From Sinomonas atrocyanea (lineage in GTDB: Bacteria; Actinomycetota; Actinomycetes; Actinomycetales; Micrococcaceae): a stretch of 64,000 nt of DNA. Position 1 is the first letter of the stretch. Each line of letters opens with the position of its first letter. The translations under genes were made by a program, and so were the position numbers. The notes below the pieces were generated by a model that saw only the letters and a list, made by a program, of their open reading frames with translations, had not been told where the DNA came from and did not search any database. The stretch is taken from contig NZ_CP014519.1 in NCBI RefSeq assembly GCF_001577305.1, positions 17,964 to 81,963 on the forward strand. The letters are read 5' to 3'. Shown here in pieces: positions 1 to 8,260 of this stretch.

Positions 1-132
1 GAATTCGACGAGGTCCTCTCCGCTGTGATGGCGGAGGCGGGGGTGGCGGTGAGCCTCGACGGGTTCTCGGCACTGCTGGAAGGGGCCGTGCGGTCGTTCG
101 CCGCGCGGCTCCGGGCGGTCCAGGGGCAGTAG
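1..132 (+). CDS. C-terminal fragment of an unidentified protein
   Basis: The window opens inside an open frame that runs from base 1 to a TAG at 130-132. The 43 visible residues (ending FAARLRAVQGQ) are Ala/Val/Leu-rich, with GC-rich third positions typical of real genes here. The start and most of the protein lie upstream of the window, so no function can be given. The remainder looks like an amphipathic helical C-terminus. It could also be a chance open frame in GC-rich DNA. Confidence 0.4.
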   Translation, partial: EFDEVLSAVMAEAGVAVSLDGFSALLEGAVRSFAARLRAVQGQ

Positions 133-323
133 CCGCCCGGCCGCGGCTCCTAGTGTGTGCGGCGCGCTTCCCGGAAGCGGCCGGCGCATCGGCCGGCTGT
201 CCGCGCACGGTGGCGCTGGGGAGCGCCGCGGCAGTGCCGGATTCCAGGATCCAGGGGACGGTGCCCTGGCGTCCGCGGCGGTCCTGGGGGCGCCGGTGCG
301 TCGCGCTTCGCGTCCGGGCCGTA

Positions 324-956
324 TCAGCTCAGGTCCTGGACGATGTCGAGCAGGAGCGGACAGGGCCATGGGGCCCCGCACGCGGCGCAGGGGCATCCGG
401 TGCGCTCGGAGGTGGGGCGGTGCCTCTTCACTGCCGGCTCCCAGCTGTCCACGAGCACGGCGAGTTGCTGGGAGCCTCTGGAGCGCAGGTCCTGGAGCAT
501 GGCGAGGATGTCGCGGTGGATCGGGCCGGCCGCCGCGGGGCGCCCCGCCGTGGCCGTGGCCGTGGCCGTGGCCGTGGCGAGGGCGGCGGCGGAGCGCCGG
601 GCGGCCGTGCGGACGGCTTCGGGCAGCTCGCCGCCGGCGGTCCGGCGGGGCACGAGGATCGGGTCGCCGGGCAGCGCCAGGGGGCCGGGGTCCTGGCTGC
701 TGAGGACGACGTAGCCGGTGGAGGTGCCGGCCTCGCCCAGGTCTCGGCACACCGTGCGGGCATCGCCGTCGACCAGCAGCTCGTCGACGACAGTGACCTG
801 CGGGGCGAGCGCCCGCACCAGGGCCAGGGCGTCGCGTCCCGAGGCGCTCTCGCCGACGACGTCGATGCCCTCGTGCTCGAGCGCCTGACGCAGCGCCTGC
901 CGCAGCGGCCGGCAGGCGGCCAGGACGAGTACGCGGATCCTCTCGGCTTCCCTCAT
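324..956 (-). CDS. Stand-alone receiver-like (pseudo-receiver) protein
   Basis: This 210-aa protein has a response-regulator receiver fold in residues 7-95: a hydrophobic first strand (RIRVLVLAA), helix LRQALEHEGIDVVGE, and a strand ending VTVVD with Asp58 at the phosphoacceptor position. The usual acidic pair after strand 1 is replaced by Ala-Ala-Cys, and I see no DNA-binding output domain. The middle carries an (Ala-Thr)n tract encoded by a hexanucleotide repeat. The tail has a CPCAACGAPWPC cysteine cluster that could bind metal. It resembles the protein at 2678-3094 over the receiver half, so the two are probably paralogues. It is likely a signalling adaptor or a non-phosphorylated receiver rather than a classical regulator. 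Confidence 0.6.
   Translation of the reverse strand: MREAERIRVLVLAACRPLRQALRQALEHEGIDVVGESASGRDALALVRALAPQVTVVDELLVDGDARTVCRDLGEAGTSTGYVVLSSQDPGPLALPGDPILVPRRTAGGELPEAVRTAARRSAAALATATATATATAGRPAAAGPIHRDILAMLQDLRSRGSQQLAVLVDSWEPAVKRHRPTSERTGCPCAACGAPWPCPLLLDIVQDLS
547..576. repeat. Hexanucleotide tandem repeat (GCCGTG x5)
   Basis: Five perfect copies of GCCGTG lie inside the receiver-like gene and encode an alternating Ala-Thr tract on the minus strand. Copy-number change would keep frame, so it would alter linker length rather than switch the gene off. Confidence 0.8.
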
Positions 957-1284
957 CAGCTCTTCCAGGTCCCATCTGCCGAGCGGCTTCCAGGCCCTGC
1001 CCGGGGACCGGGCAGGGGACCGGGTCCGCCCCTTCTCGACGGCAGGAGCGGGAACCGCCCCGGGGGCCGCGTCCGACTGATCGGTTTACGGCTTGCTTGA
1101 TTATCGACTCGTCCGCGGTGCGGGGCAATCCCCCGTCGCTCGGCCCCGGTGCCTGTCGTCGGTCCAGGGTGCGTCGGGGCCGCCGCCCCGTGCGGCAGCG
1201 GCAGGACGGGGATACCGTAGCGGGTAGAGCCGGAGGCCCGCGACGGTGGGCCCGTGCGCGGCCGGCGGAGGCCAGGGAGGCAGA
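957..1284. other. Intergenic region between divergent genes
   Basis: This separates the minus-strand receiver-like gene from the plus-strand MarR gene, so it should carry both promoters. It holds GGGACCGGG-type direct repeats around 1000-1025. No convincing coding frame or clear operator was seen. Confidence 0.4.
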
Positions 1285-1877
1285 GTGGCAGAGATGGCAG
1301 GCCCGGGCAGTGCGGCGCGGGCGATCCGCCGGCTGATGCAGGTGGGGGACGTGGTCCGCCAGTCCTACGCCAGACGGCTGGGCCTGGGCCGCAGCGACTA
1401 CCTCGCCCTGGCCCACATCTACTGCGAGGGGCCGATCCAGCCCAGGGAGCTCGGCACCCGGCTCGGAATGGGATCGGGGACCCTGACCCCCTGCTGGACC
1501 GGCTCGAGCGCAGCGGCTATGCCCTGCGCACGGGCCATCCGATGGACCGGCGCCGCCTCCTGATCGTGATGTCCCCCCAGGGACTGGCCGCGATGGACGA
1601 GGCGTCCGCCGAGTTCGACGGCATCGTCGGCGCGGCCCTGGACGAGATCGGCGCCGCAGTCGGGTCCGGCGAGTTCCCAGCGCTCCTCGAGCAGCTCTCC
1701 GGCGTCCTCGCCGTACGCCTCGCCCTCGACCCCGCCTGCTCCGACGGCGTCAGCGCGGAAGCCGGGCCGGCCGGGCCGGCGGCAGAGGAGACGGTGGCCG
1801 GCGGCATGGAGGACGCGGTCCTGGCAGCCCCGGCCGCCGCTGGGACCGAGCCCCCGGCCCTGGACCCCTGTCCCTGA
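1285..1877 (+). pseudogene. MarR-family regulator, frameshifted
   Basis: A winged-helix MarR regulator is recognizable in two adjacent frames. The first frame, from GTG 1285, is preceded by GGGAGG at 1275-1280. It encodes the N-terminal helices and recognition region (DYLALAHIY, then PRELGTRLGMGSGTLTP). Near 1490 the homology moves to another frame with the classic wing LDRLERSGY...HPMDRRRLLIVMSPQG. One extra C in the run at about 1486-1491 would restore a continuous protein of about 197 aa. After the MarR domain there is an Ala/Pro-rich tail. MarR proteins usually repress a neighbouring gene and respond to small molecules. Read literally the gene is broken, but a sequencing or assembly indel would look identical. 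Confidence 0.7.
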
Positions 1878-1934
1878 ACCTGCCCCGAGGCTCCAGTCAC
1901 CCGGAGGGGGGCGTTCAGGGGAGTGGGACATAGT

Positions 1935-1968
1935 GAAGCCCCGGCCATTGGGGGGTGGCCAGGGCTTC
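1935..1968. terminator. Bidirectional hairpin terminator
   Basis: A 13-bp stem, GAAGCCCCGGCCA pairing with TGGCCAGGGCTTC (one mismatch), closes an 8-nt loop. It lies between the converging MarR and 2058-2300 genes, so it probably ends both transcripts. Confidence 0.65.
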
Positions 1969-2057
1969 GCTGCAGCCATCCTACGGCATGGGTAGGCGGA
2001 CCGGACCGGCCGGGCGTGCCGGCCCGGCTCGCCCGGCCGGACGGCGGAGGGCGCCGG

Positions 2058-2300
2058 TCAGCTGGGGTCCGCTTCTCCTGCGGCGGCCACCCCGAGCATG
2101 AGGACGACGAGCTGCTCTTCGCTCATCGAATGCCTGGCCTCCTCCGGGAGCGCCTGCACCGCTGCCTGGAGGGCGGTGCACCTGACGGTGTAGGTGCCCC
2201 CGGCGCTGTGCTCGAGCTGACCGCGGATCTCCTCGGGCACGGCCTCGATGCCCAGGAGCGTGCGGATGGCCTCGTCGGGGTAGGGCGATGCATGGTCCAT
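2058..2300 (-). CDS. Small acidic hypothetical protein
   Basis: This 80-aa protein begins MDHASPYPDEAIRTLLGIE. The ATG at 2300 is chosen because GGAAGGA sits about 7 bases upstream on the coding strand. The sequence predicts short helices with many acidic residues and no membrane segment or recognizable motif. Length and composition resemble small soluble adaptor proteins. It converges with the MarR gene across a hairpin terminator. I do not recognize the family. Confidence 0.55.
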   Translation of the reverse strand: MDHASPYPDEAIRTLLGIEAVPEEIRGQLEHSAGGTYTVRCTALQAAVQALPEEARHSMSEEQLVVLMLGVAAAGEADPS

Positions 2301-2677
2301 GGCGTCTTCCTTCCGCTCGGCATGGCCGTGCTCCCCGCCGCGGCCGCCGCCGTGGGGGCGGCCTGCCCGACGGCGCGGCACTGCCCCTCAGCGGGCAGAC
2401 CAGATGACCAGATTAGAAATGCCCTCCACGGCCCTGTCAAGACCTCGGGCTGCGGCCGGGGAAGGAGGAGCGGTGCGCCCGGTCCGCCCGCCTGCCAGGG
2501 CCCGGCCAAGGCGCGGGGCCGCTGTCCGGCGCCCCCTGCCCGGTCCTGCTATGGCGTCCGGCCTGCTCCTTTGCGTAGGGTCACCTCGCCGGATGTCCAG
2601 CAGGAGGCATGCCGGGGAGTGCCCCGGCGTCCCCGGCGGTGACCTGTGGGTCCGTTCCGAGCAGCAGGGAGGTGGGC

Positions 2678-3094
2678 GTGGCCGCTGGGGACGAGCGTGC
2701 CGGTGCCGCGGGCGTGAGGGTGTTCCTCCTGATCCGGGACGAGGCGGCCAGGCAGGACGTCCGGCGCCTCCTGGAGCACGAGGGGATGCAGGTGGTCGGC
2801 GAAGGGGACTCGGCCCGCCGTGCGGTCGCCCGGATCGGGTCGCTGGGTCCGGATGTGACCGTCCTGGATTCGGGGATCGTGGACGGCAGGGGAATCCAGG
2901 TGTGCATGGAGGCGCGGGAATCGCTCCCGGGATTCGGCGGGGTCGTCCTGGCCACCTTCGGCCCGCGGGCGGGCGGCCCGCACGCCCAGGGCAGCGGGCC
3001 CGCGCTCCAGGGGACCGGCGCCCGCAGGCTCCCCGAAGCAGTCAGGCGCGCCGCCGCCAGGAAGCGCCGGGCAGCCCGTCCGGACCCGGGATGA
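2678..3094 (+). CDS. Stand-alone receiver-like (pseudo-receiver) protein
   Basis: This 138-aa product has GTG 2678 as its best start, since GGGAGG lies 5 bases upstream. Residues 12-90 have receiver organization: RVFLLIRDEA, helix VRRLLEHEGMQVVGEGDS, and strand VTVLD with Asp64 as the likely phosphoacceptor. Only one of the two acidic metal ligands after strand 1 is present, and the canonical Lys is not evident. No output domain follows; the end is a basic RRAAARKRRAA stretch. The core LLEHEGMQVVGE matches ALEHEGIDVVGE in the protein at 324-956, indicating duplication. It probably acts through protein-protein contact. Confidence 0.6.
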   Translation: MAAGDERAGAAGVRVFLLIRDEAARQDVRRLLEHEGMQVVGEGDSARRAVARIGSLGPDVTVLDSGIVDGRGIQVCMEARESLPGFGGVVLATFGPRAGGPHAQGSGPALQGTGARRLPEAVRRAAARKRRAARPDPG

Positions 3095-3152
3095 GTACGC
3101 CCCGGCCGGCCCGGGCCGGCCGCCCCGGCGCTGCGCTGCGCTGCGGGAGAAG

Positions 3153-3177
3153 GGGCCAGGAGGCCGCTGGCCCTTTT
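3153..3177 (+). terminator. Intrinsic terminator
   Basis: GGGCCAG and CTGGCCC form a 7-bp stem followed by TTTT at 3174-3177, downstream of the receiver-like gene. A separate perfect 20-bp GC palindrome lies just upstream at 3103-3122. Confidence 0.6.
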
Positions 3178-3245
3178 ACACGGTCAGGCCGTAATCCGCT
3201 AGGGCCCTATGGACAGGATGCAGGTCCTCGTCCGAGACTCCTTGC

Positions 3246-3473
3246 ATGGAGACCATGGCGGCCGGAGCCGTCGACCACCGTCTGGAGCACCTGCGGGGCG
3301 AGGGAGACCTCGCCCTGCAGGTGCTGGGCATCATCCACGAGGTCCTGGCAGGCCCGGGCCTGTCCGAAGAGGCCAAGGACGGCCTGCGCCGGCTCATCGA
3401 CGCCCACCCGGACCACCCCGAGCAGGCCCTGCTCGAGCACCTGTACAGGGTCCGGCCCCTGAGGGCGGCCTGA
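3246..3473 (+). CDS. Small helical hypothetical protein
   Basis: This 75-aa protein runs METMAAGAVDHRLEHLRGEG and continues with amphipathic helices and a His/Pro-containing turn (DAHPDHPEQ). A second ATG at 3255 is preceded by GGAGACC and may be the real start, which would shorten the protein by three residues. The following frameshifted gene begins 7 bases after its stop, suggesting co-transcription. No family recognized; the small size and helical make-up resemble regulatory or anti-sigma-like adaptors, but that is only an impression. Confidence 0.5.
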   Translation: METMAAGAVDHRLEHLRGEGDLALQVLGIIHEVLAGPGLSEEAKDGLRRLIDAHPDHPEQALLEHLYRVRPLRAA

Positions 3474-3480
3474 ACGATGG

Positions 3481-4115
3481 ATGCCGGGAACGCGCCCCCG
3501 CCGCCCACCGGGCACCCCCGGCACCGGCTCCTGCCCATCGAGCCGCGGTCGGGCTCCTGTGCGCCGGGCGGCGGCCCTGCCCTTCCCCTCCGGAGCCTCG
3601 GATGATCCAGTTCGGGACAGAGGCCGGCCTCGCCCCGACCGGCGCTACCGGGTCCCGGGCGCTGTGCGCGCCGGGTCCCTTCCCGCATCCCTCCTGGGCG
3701 CCCCTGCCCTCTGGCCGCTCGGACCGGAGGAGCTCGGAGAGCTGCTGGAACAGCTGCGCGTCCTCACCGGCCTCCCACGGCCTGCCCCGCCGGCGACCAC
3801 CGTGCTCCTCGCCCCGCCGCCCGCACCTGTCCCGGACCGGTCCCAGGCCGGGAGCGGTCCCGGGCCGGCCGGGGTCAAGTTCCGGCGCCAGCTGGACCGA
3901 CTCGTCGACTTCGCAGCCACGCACGGGCGCCTGCCCTCGACCGGCCGCAGCGCCCCCGTCCAGGAACGCAGGCTCGGGACGTGGCTGTGCCGGCAGCGCC
4001 GCAGGCACCGCGACGGTACCGCCCCGAGGAAGAAGCCACCCTGCTCTCCCAGGCACTGCACCCCGGCTGGACCCAACAGGAACCGGCCACCACCGGAAGA
4101 CAGGTTCCCCTATGA
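3481..4115 (+). pseudogene. Helicase-associated (HA) domain protein, frameshifted
   Basis: The readable protein contains a helicase-associated repeat: FRRQLDRLVDFAATHGRLPS, then RRLGTWLCRQRRRHRDG. At about 4014-4017 the frame is lost. In the next frame the repeat resumes as YRPEEEATLLSQALHPGW and ends in a TGA at 4113-4115. That stop overlaps the ATG of the next gene (ATGA), the usual arrangement of coupled genes, which supports the second frame as authentic. One extra G at 4015-4016 would repair it, giving about 211 aa. HA domains occur in actinobacterial proteins of unclear role, often with nucleic-acid enzymes. The N-terminal half is Pro/Arg-rich and its start is uncertain. Confidence 0.55.
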
Positions 4116-4714
4116 GCCCTGAACACCGCAGCCCCGAGGACCCGCAGGAATGGGAATCCGAGAGGGAGGCGCTGGACGCCGAGCAGAGGAGGCGCTTCGG
4201 CGGCATCAAGGCCGGGGCCGCATTCTTCGGCTGGCTCACCGCCACCGGGATGTCAGTGCTCCTGACCGCCCTCCTCACGGCGGCCGGGGCCGGCCTCGCG
4301 CTCGGCACCCAGACCGACCCCGCGAAACTGGCCGGCGGCCAGACGGCCCCGACGGTGGGCATCATCGGGGCCGCCATCGTCGCCGTGATCCTCTTCGTCT
4401 CCTACTACTGCGGCGGCTACGTCGCCGGGCGGATGGCACGCTTCGACGGGGCCAGGCAGGGCCTTGCAGTGTGGCTGTGGGCAGTGGCCATCGCAATCCT
4501 CGTCGCGGCCCTCGCCGCGGCCGCCGGGGCCCGGTTCAACGTCCTGTCCAGCCTGAACAGCTTCCCCCGGATCCCGGTCGACGAGGGCACCCTGACCACC
4601 GGCGGGACCATTGTCCTGATCACCACGGCCCTCATCACCCTCGCCAGCGCCGTCCTCGGCGGCACGGCAGGGATGCGCTACCACCGCCGCATCGACCACG
4701 CCGAAGGCCTCTGA
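4112..4714 (+). CDS. Four-helix integral membrane protein
   Basis: This 200-aa protein has a charged cytoplasmic N-terminus (MSPEHRSPEDPQEWESEREA) and four predicted membrane helices at about 34-62, 79-104, 116-138 and 163-186. The last two flank an extracytoplasmic loop, FNVLSSLNSFPRIPVDEG. A basic RYHRRIDH tail is probably cytoplasmic. The ATG overlaps the stop of the preceding frameshifted gene, so translation coupling is likely. The pattern resembles small membrane proteins of unknown function in actinobacteria (YrzE/TIGR04086-like), but no catalytic residues are evident. Upstream frames open from 3209 are shadows: natural composition begins only at this ATG. Confidence 0.75.
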   Translation: MSPEHRSPEDPQEWESEREALDAEQRRRFGGIKAGAAFFGWLTATGMSVLLTALLTAAGAGLALGTQTDPAKLAGGQTAPTVGIIGAAIVAVILFVSYYCGGYVAGRMARFDGARQGLAVWLWAVAIAILVAALAAAAGARFNVLSSLNSFPRIPVDEGTLTTGGTIVLITTALITLASAVLGGTAGMRYHRRIDHAEGL

Positions 4715-4794
4715 CTCCTCCCCGGAGCACCGGGCAGCAGTGGACGATCCCCGACGGCAGACACCGAGGATGGGCTCATGCGAGGGTGCGGTGC

Positions 4795-5293
4795 TCAGCC
4801 GCCCCAGATGTCGCCGGCGAGCAGCCGGGACGCCTCGGCCTGGGCCTCGGTGTCGCCGAGGCCGGCCTGCCGCAGCTCGCGCAGGAGGCGGGTGCGCTGG
4901 CGCCGCACGGCCGGGGAGGCCTCCTGGGCCTGGGCCGGGGGTTCATGGTCGTGCAGGGACCGCGGTGCCCGGTCGACGGGGTGGAGGGCGGCTGCGCGGG
5001 GCTGCCTGCTGTGGGGGAGCATGAGGATCTGCCTTGCCTGCCCGCGGACGGCGTCGTCCGCGGGCCCTCTCTGTGCGCGGGAGGTCCCCGGCTGCTTGAG
5101 GGCGGTTGCGCTCCTCCCATTCTCCGCCCGCACCCGGCAGCCGGGACAGGGACTTCTCCGGCCTCTGGTCCTCGGGCATCTGGCCGGTCTCTGCCGAGCG
5201 TGCGGCCAAGCGCGTCGATGACGGCGCCCCGGCCCGCCCCTGAGGCCGCGGGCGCCCGGCCGGCACCGGGCTGGGCGCTGCTGCCTGCTGCAC
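4795..5293 (-). pseudogene. Hypothetical protein, apparently frameshifted
   Basis: Two adjacent minus-strand frames look like parts of one protein. From a GTG at 5293, one frame reads naturally (ARSAETGQMPEDQRPEKSL, then GGEWEERN). Near 5104-5108 natural composition moves to the frame containing ALKQPGTSRAQRGPADDAV and ending LLAGDIWGG at 4795. Removing one base from GGCGGTT at 5101-5107 would join them into about 165 aa. The C-terminus is a long charged helix (RTRLLRELRQAGLGDTEA). No family recognized. It converges with the membrane-protein gene, and an ISL3 element lies upstream. Real coding status is uncertain. Confidence 0.35.
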
Positions 5294-5484
5294 GGGTTGG
5301 TTGCCGCAGTCAACGTCCCGACGCAGCTGGCCTGAGCCCGGGCGGATGCGAGACCTTGGGACACCACTACCCGAAGACGAATCGAGCGATCAATGACGGA
5401 GCCGCCCGGACGTAGAGAGGCCGCGCGGCAGGACCGGCGCAGCGGCCCCGTTGCCGTACGAGCGGCTTCGACTACGGCAGAACG

Positions 5485-6930
5485 GGCTCTTCGCGGTTCC
5501 GCGGGAATGGTCCTGCTGGATGAGTGTCACGCCGCTGTCTGAGCGGCGCTCCTGAGCAGGATACGGGAACGGTAGTTCTCCGGGTTGCGGAAGCCGCGGC
5601 CGGTGCGTTTGATGTTCTTGATAGCGGTGTTGTTCGCCTCGACCTTGGCGGTCGTGGCGCCGGTGACGATCAGGACCTCGATCTCGGCCCACCACCGCGT
5701 CACGGTGCGCAGGAGCCGCTTCGTCTCCGGAGTGGGGGTCGCCCCGACGAGGCCCTCGAGGATCCGCAGGTGGTCCCCGGCCTCCTCGAGCGAGCCGGAG
5801 GAGAGCAGGGCCCGGAGCTGTTCCTTGGCCTCCCACGCCGCCTTGAGCTGCCCGGTCGGGTCGTCCGTGTCGAAGACCGTCCGCAGCCGTGCCACTGCCC
5901 GGTCGGAGAGCGTCTCGGCCCCGCGCAGGAGCAGGCGCCGGTTCGCCCATCCCGGGTCGAGCGCGCGTCCGCGGCGGCCCCGGACCTCCTGGGAGAGCCG
6001 CTGCCTGGCCTCGGTCACCGCCTGATTGGCTAGGGAGACCAGGTGGAAGGCGTCGACCGAGACAGCGGTGCGGGGCAACCACATGCGCAGGGCCTTGCGG
6101 AACGCCGCAGACGGGTCGATCGCGACGACCTCGACCCCGAGCCGCCACGCCAGCGGCCGGGCGAAGAGCCACTCGCCCACGCCCTCGCTGTCCCTGCCGT
6201 CCACGATGCCCAGGACCTGACCGGTGTCCAGATCCACGATCGTTGTCATCCACGGCTCGACCCGCACCCACGGAGAGGACTCGTCGGCGCGGAAGAACCG
6301 CACGGAGCGGTAGCGGTGCTCGTCGATCCCGAGCCGCTTCGGCGCGAGCGCGTCCACGTCCGGCAGGGTCGCCACGGCGGCGTCGAGGGCCTTCTGGACC
6401 AGCCACCAGGACACCCCGTGCGCCGCCGCCGCCTCGACGGCCGCCCGGCCCGAGGCGACCACTGCATCGACGAGCGCGCCCAGCAGCCGCGCGGTCGAAC
6501 GCGCGCGGCGGGGCACTTGGCCGGTGGCCTCGGTGAACGACCCACGGGGGCAGGCAGGCTCGTCGCAGAAGAACCTGCGCTTTCGCCACAGCACCACTGC
6601 GGGACCACCTACTGGGACATCCCGCAGGCGCTGGAAGCGGGTGTCCTTGACACGTTCCGAGAGGACGCCGCAGGACGGGCACCCCGACACCACACCGGCG
6701 GACTCGACCACCACCCGGCGGAGCCCGAGGGCGGTGACGGCAGCGGAGAGGACGCGGTATTCGGGCAGGTTGAAGATCACGGTGGCAGCACAGGGCTGCC
6801 CCGACGTAGGCTCGATCAAGGCTCGTGGTTCCTGACGGTCGGATGCTTAGACAACACCCATTCCAGCAGGGCCACGAGCCCCTTCACGCTCTACGCCACG
6901 AACCCGTTTCCCGACGAACCGCGAAGAGCC
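5485..6930 (-). mobile_element. Complete ISL3-family insertion sequence
   Basis: A 1446-bp element is bounded by terminal inverted repeats that begin GGCTCTTCGCGGTTC at both ends, with two mismatches and then CGGGAA. It is flanked by a perfect 8-bp direct repeat, GCAGAACG, at 5477-5484 and 6931-6938. ISL3 elements make 8-bp duplications, so the boundaries are firm. It contains one intact transposase gene on the minus strand. The perfect duplication and intact gene imply a fairly recent, possibly still active insertion. Excising it reconstitutes sequence directly upstream of the small membrane-protein gene at 6953. Confidence 0.95.
5527..6819 (-). CDS. ISL3-family transposase
   Basis: This 430-aa DDE transposase is the usual length for the family. 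The N-terminus carries the zinc-finger region CPSCGVLSERVKDTR followed by FFCDEPACPRGSF. The central part has an HTH-like segment (AAAHGVSWWLVQKALD) and the catalytic core beginning GIDEHRYRS, then IVDLDTGQVLGIVDGRD and VVAIDPSAAFRKAL. The C-terminus holds the family signature VEANNTAIKNIKRTGRGFRN. The gene fills the element, starting about 110 bp inside one end. No frame damage is visible, so it should be functional. Confidence 0.95.
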   Translation of the reverse strand: MIEPTSGQPCAATVIFNLPEYRVLSAAVTALGLRRVVVESAGVVSGCPSCGVLSERVKDTRFQRLRDVPVGGPAVVLWRKRRFFCDEPACPRGSFTEATGQVPRRARSTARLLGALVDAVVASGRAAVEAAAAHGVSWWLVQKALDAAVATLPDVDALAPKRLGIDEHRYRSVRFFRADESSPWVRVEPWMTTIVDLDTGQVLGIVDGRDSEGVGEWLFARPLAWRLGVEVVAIDPSAAFRKALRMWLPRTAVSVDAFHLVSLANQAVTEARQRLSQEVRGRRGRALDPGWANRRLLLRGAETLSDRAVARLRTVFDTDDPTGQLKAAWEAKEQLRALLSSGSLEEAGDHLRILEGLVGATPTPETKRLLRTVTRWWAEIEVLIVTGATTAKVEANNTAIKNIKRTGRGFRNPENYRSRILLRSAAQTAA

Positions 6931-6952
6931 GCAGAACGGGAAACAGGAGAGC

Positions 6953-7102
6953 ATGGACATCATCGAGGAGACCGGCAGGACGGGCACAGAGACGCGGTCC
7001 GGTCCCGAGAAGGCCATCGCCTCGGTCATCGCCCTTATGTTCGCCGCAGTCTCCACCATGGTTGGAGCCGCCGTCGCTGAGGCTCTCTCCCAGCTGTTCT
7101 GA
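6953..7102 (+). CDS. 49-aa single-helix membrane protein downstream of the IS
   Basis: The ATG at 6953 is preceded by ACAGGAG, a good ribosome-binding site with 5-base spacing. The protein starts MDIIEETGRTG, has a charged N-terminus, and then one hydrophobic helix of about 28 residues (AIASVIALMFAAVSTMVGA). The ISL3 element ends only 22 bp before the ATG, so the insertion separated the gene from its original promoter but left the ribosome-binding site. It may now depend on outward transcription from the element or be silent. Function unknown; size and topology resemble small stress or toxin-like membrane peptides, which is only a possibility. Confidence 0.55.
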   Translation: MDIIEETGRTGTETRSGPEKAIASVIALMFAAVSTMVGAAVAEALSQLF

Positions 7103-7259
7103 CGCCGCCGCGAGTACCGGAATACTGTCCACCAGGCTGCCTAGCCCGCTCCACGCAGTCATGCTCGCGACATTCAGGGCCTCGACCTTTCATTGATATT
7201 CAAGGGAATCTCTGGATTTGGCCGCTCTTTGGCGGTGTTCCTGTGATCGCTCGCTGTCG

Positions 7260-7841
7260 CTAGCCCTTGAGTGCTTGCGATCGCCTGTAGAAAGTGGCCC
7301 GGGACATTCCGAGGTCGCGGGCGACTTGCGCGGCTGGCTCCCCGCCTTCGACCAAGCGGATGGCGTTCCTGATCTGGCTGTCGGTGATCCGGCGTGGTCG
7401 ACCGCCGAGGTCCTTGCCGGCTTGCCGCCGCTTGCTGACGGAGTCGATGATGCGTTCGCGTTTGATCTCGTGCTCCATCTGGGCGAGGGCGGCCATGATC
7501 GTGAACAGCATCGACCCCATGGGTGTCTTGGTGTCGACGTCGCCGCCTCCGAGGTTCAGCACGCGCAGGCCAGCACCACGGGCGCGCAGCGCGTCGGCGA
7601 AGGCGAGCATGTTCTGGGTGGATCGCCCGAGCCGGTCCAGTGTTGTGATGACGAGGGTGTCGCCCTCGATGAGCGCTTCGAGCGCCCGGTCGAATTGGGG
7701 ACGCGATGCCCTGGCCCCGGACACGCCCTGGTCAATGTAGAGGTCGTCGCGGCGGACACCGGCGGCCAGGAGGTCTGCCTGCTGCCGGTCGGTGGACTGT
7801 TGCCGGGTCGAAACGCGTGCGTAGCCGATCAGCTTCGTCAT
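7260..7841 (-). CDS. Serine recombinase (resolvase/invertase family)
   Basis: This 193-aa product has the full small-serine-recombinase layout. The N-terminal catalytic domain contains GYARVSTRQQ with nucleophile Ser11, the segment DTLVITTLDRLGRS, and MAALAQMEHEIKRERI. The C-terminal HTH is GGRPRRITDSQIRNAIRLV then VARDLGMSRATFYRR. ATG 7841 is preferred because GGAG precedes it and the family normally starts at MxxxIGYARVST; the frame is open 16 codons further upstream. Such enzymes resolve cointegrates or multimers, or invert DNA, by double-strand cleavage at res sites. A palindromic candidate site lies just upstream. No transposase accompanies it, so plasmid-multimer resolution or a relic of a Tn3-like element are both possible. 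Confidence 0.9.
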   Translation of the reverse strand: MTKLIGYARVSTRQQSTDRQQADLLAAGVRRDDLYIDQGVSGARASRPQFDRALEALIEGDTLVITTLDRLGRSTQNMLAFADALRARGAGLRVLNLGGGDVDTKTPMGSMLFTIMAALAQMEHEIKRERIIDSVSKRRQAGKDLGGRPRRITDSQIRNAIRLVEGGEPAAQVARDLGMSRATFYRRSQALKG

Positions 7842-8260
7842 GGACTGCTCCGATGTGTCTCGTAACCGACGATGAACACATCGATTCAACCACGAGGTTG
7901 CAAGACATAGTTATGAGAATCACCATTGGCCGGCAGTCTCGTGGGCTTCCGCGGGAAACAGGCGCATTGCTTCCGCGGGGGAGGTTGGCCGGCGAGACGT
8001 CTCATATCCTCAGGGATACGAGACGCTAGGAGTCTTGGGACTGGGGAGTTCAGACTTTCAACATCCGCACCAGCCAGGTCTCCGTGCAAAGGAGCAGTCC
8101 TTCGCGCGGAGACCAGCCACACGTAGAAAGGCGCTGCCACCCAAGGACGCTGGGATCGACCCACGCTGGCTAACCGGCTTGCTGGCCACGGCCCCTGCCT
8201 TATCACTCGTCAACTGTCATTGGTCGGTCGCTGCCAGGATTTGGCGTTACCGACAGCGCG
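7842..8260. promoter_or_regulatory. Putative res site / resolvase promoter region
   Basis: The 419-bp gap upstream of the resolvase contains four copies of GTCTCRT: forward at 7857-7863, 7936-7942 and 7999-8005, and inverted near 8018-8024. The last two form an imperfect palindrome at 7999-8024, GTCTCATATCC facing GGATACGAGAC with one mismatch. Resolvase res sites consist of two or three inverted-repeat subsites upstream of the gene, which fits. The rest of the gap up to 8260 holds no gene I can support. Confidence 0.45.

Noticed and set aside
3103..3122. Perfect 20-bp GC palindrome as an operator
   Set aside because: Pure CG composition and position after a stop make a terminator stem or chance palindrome more likely.
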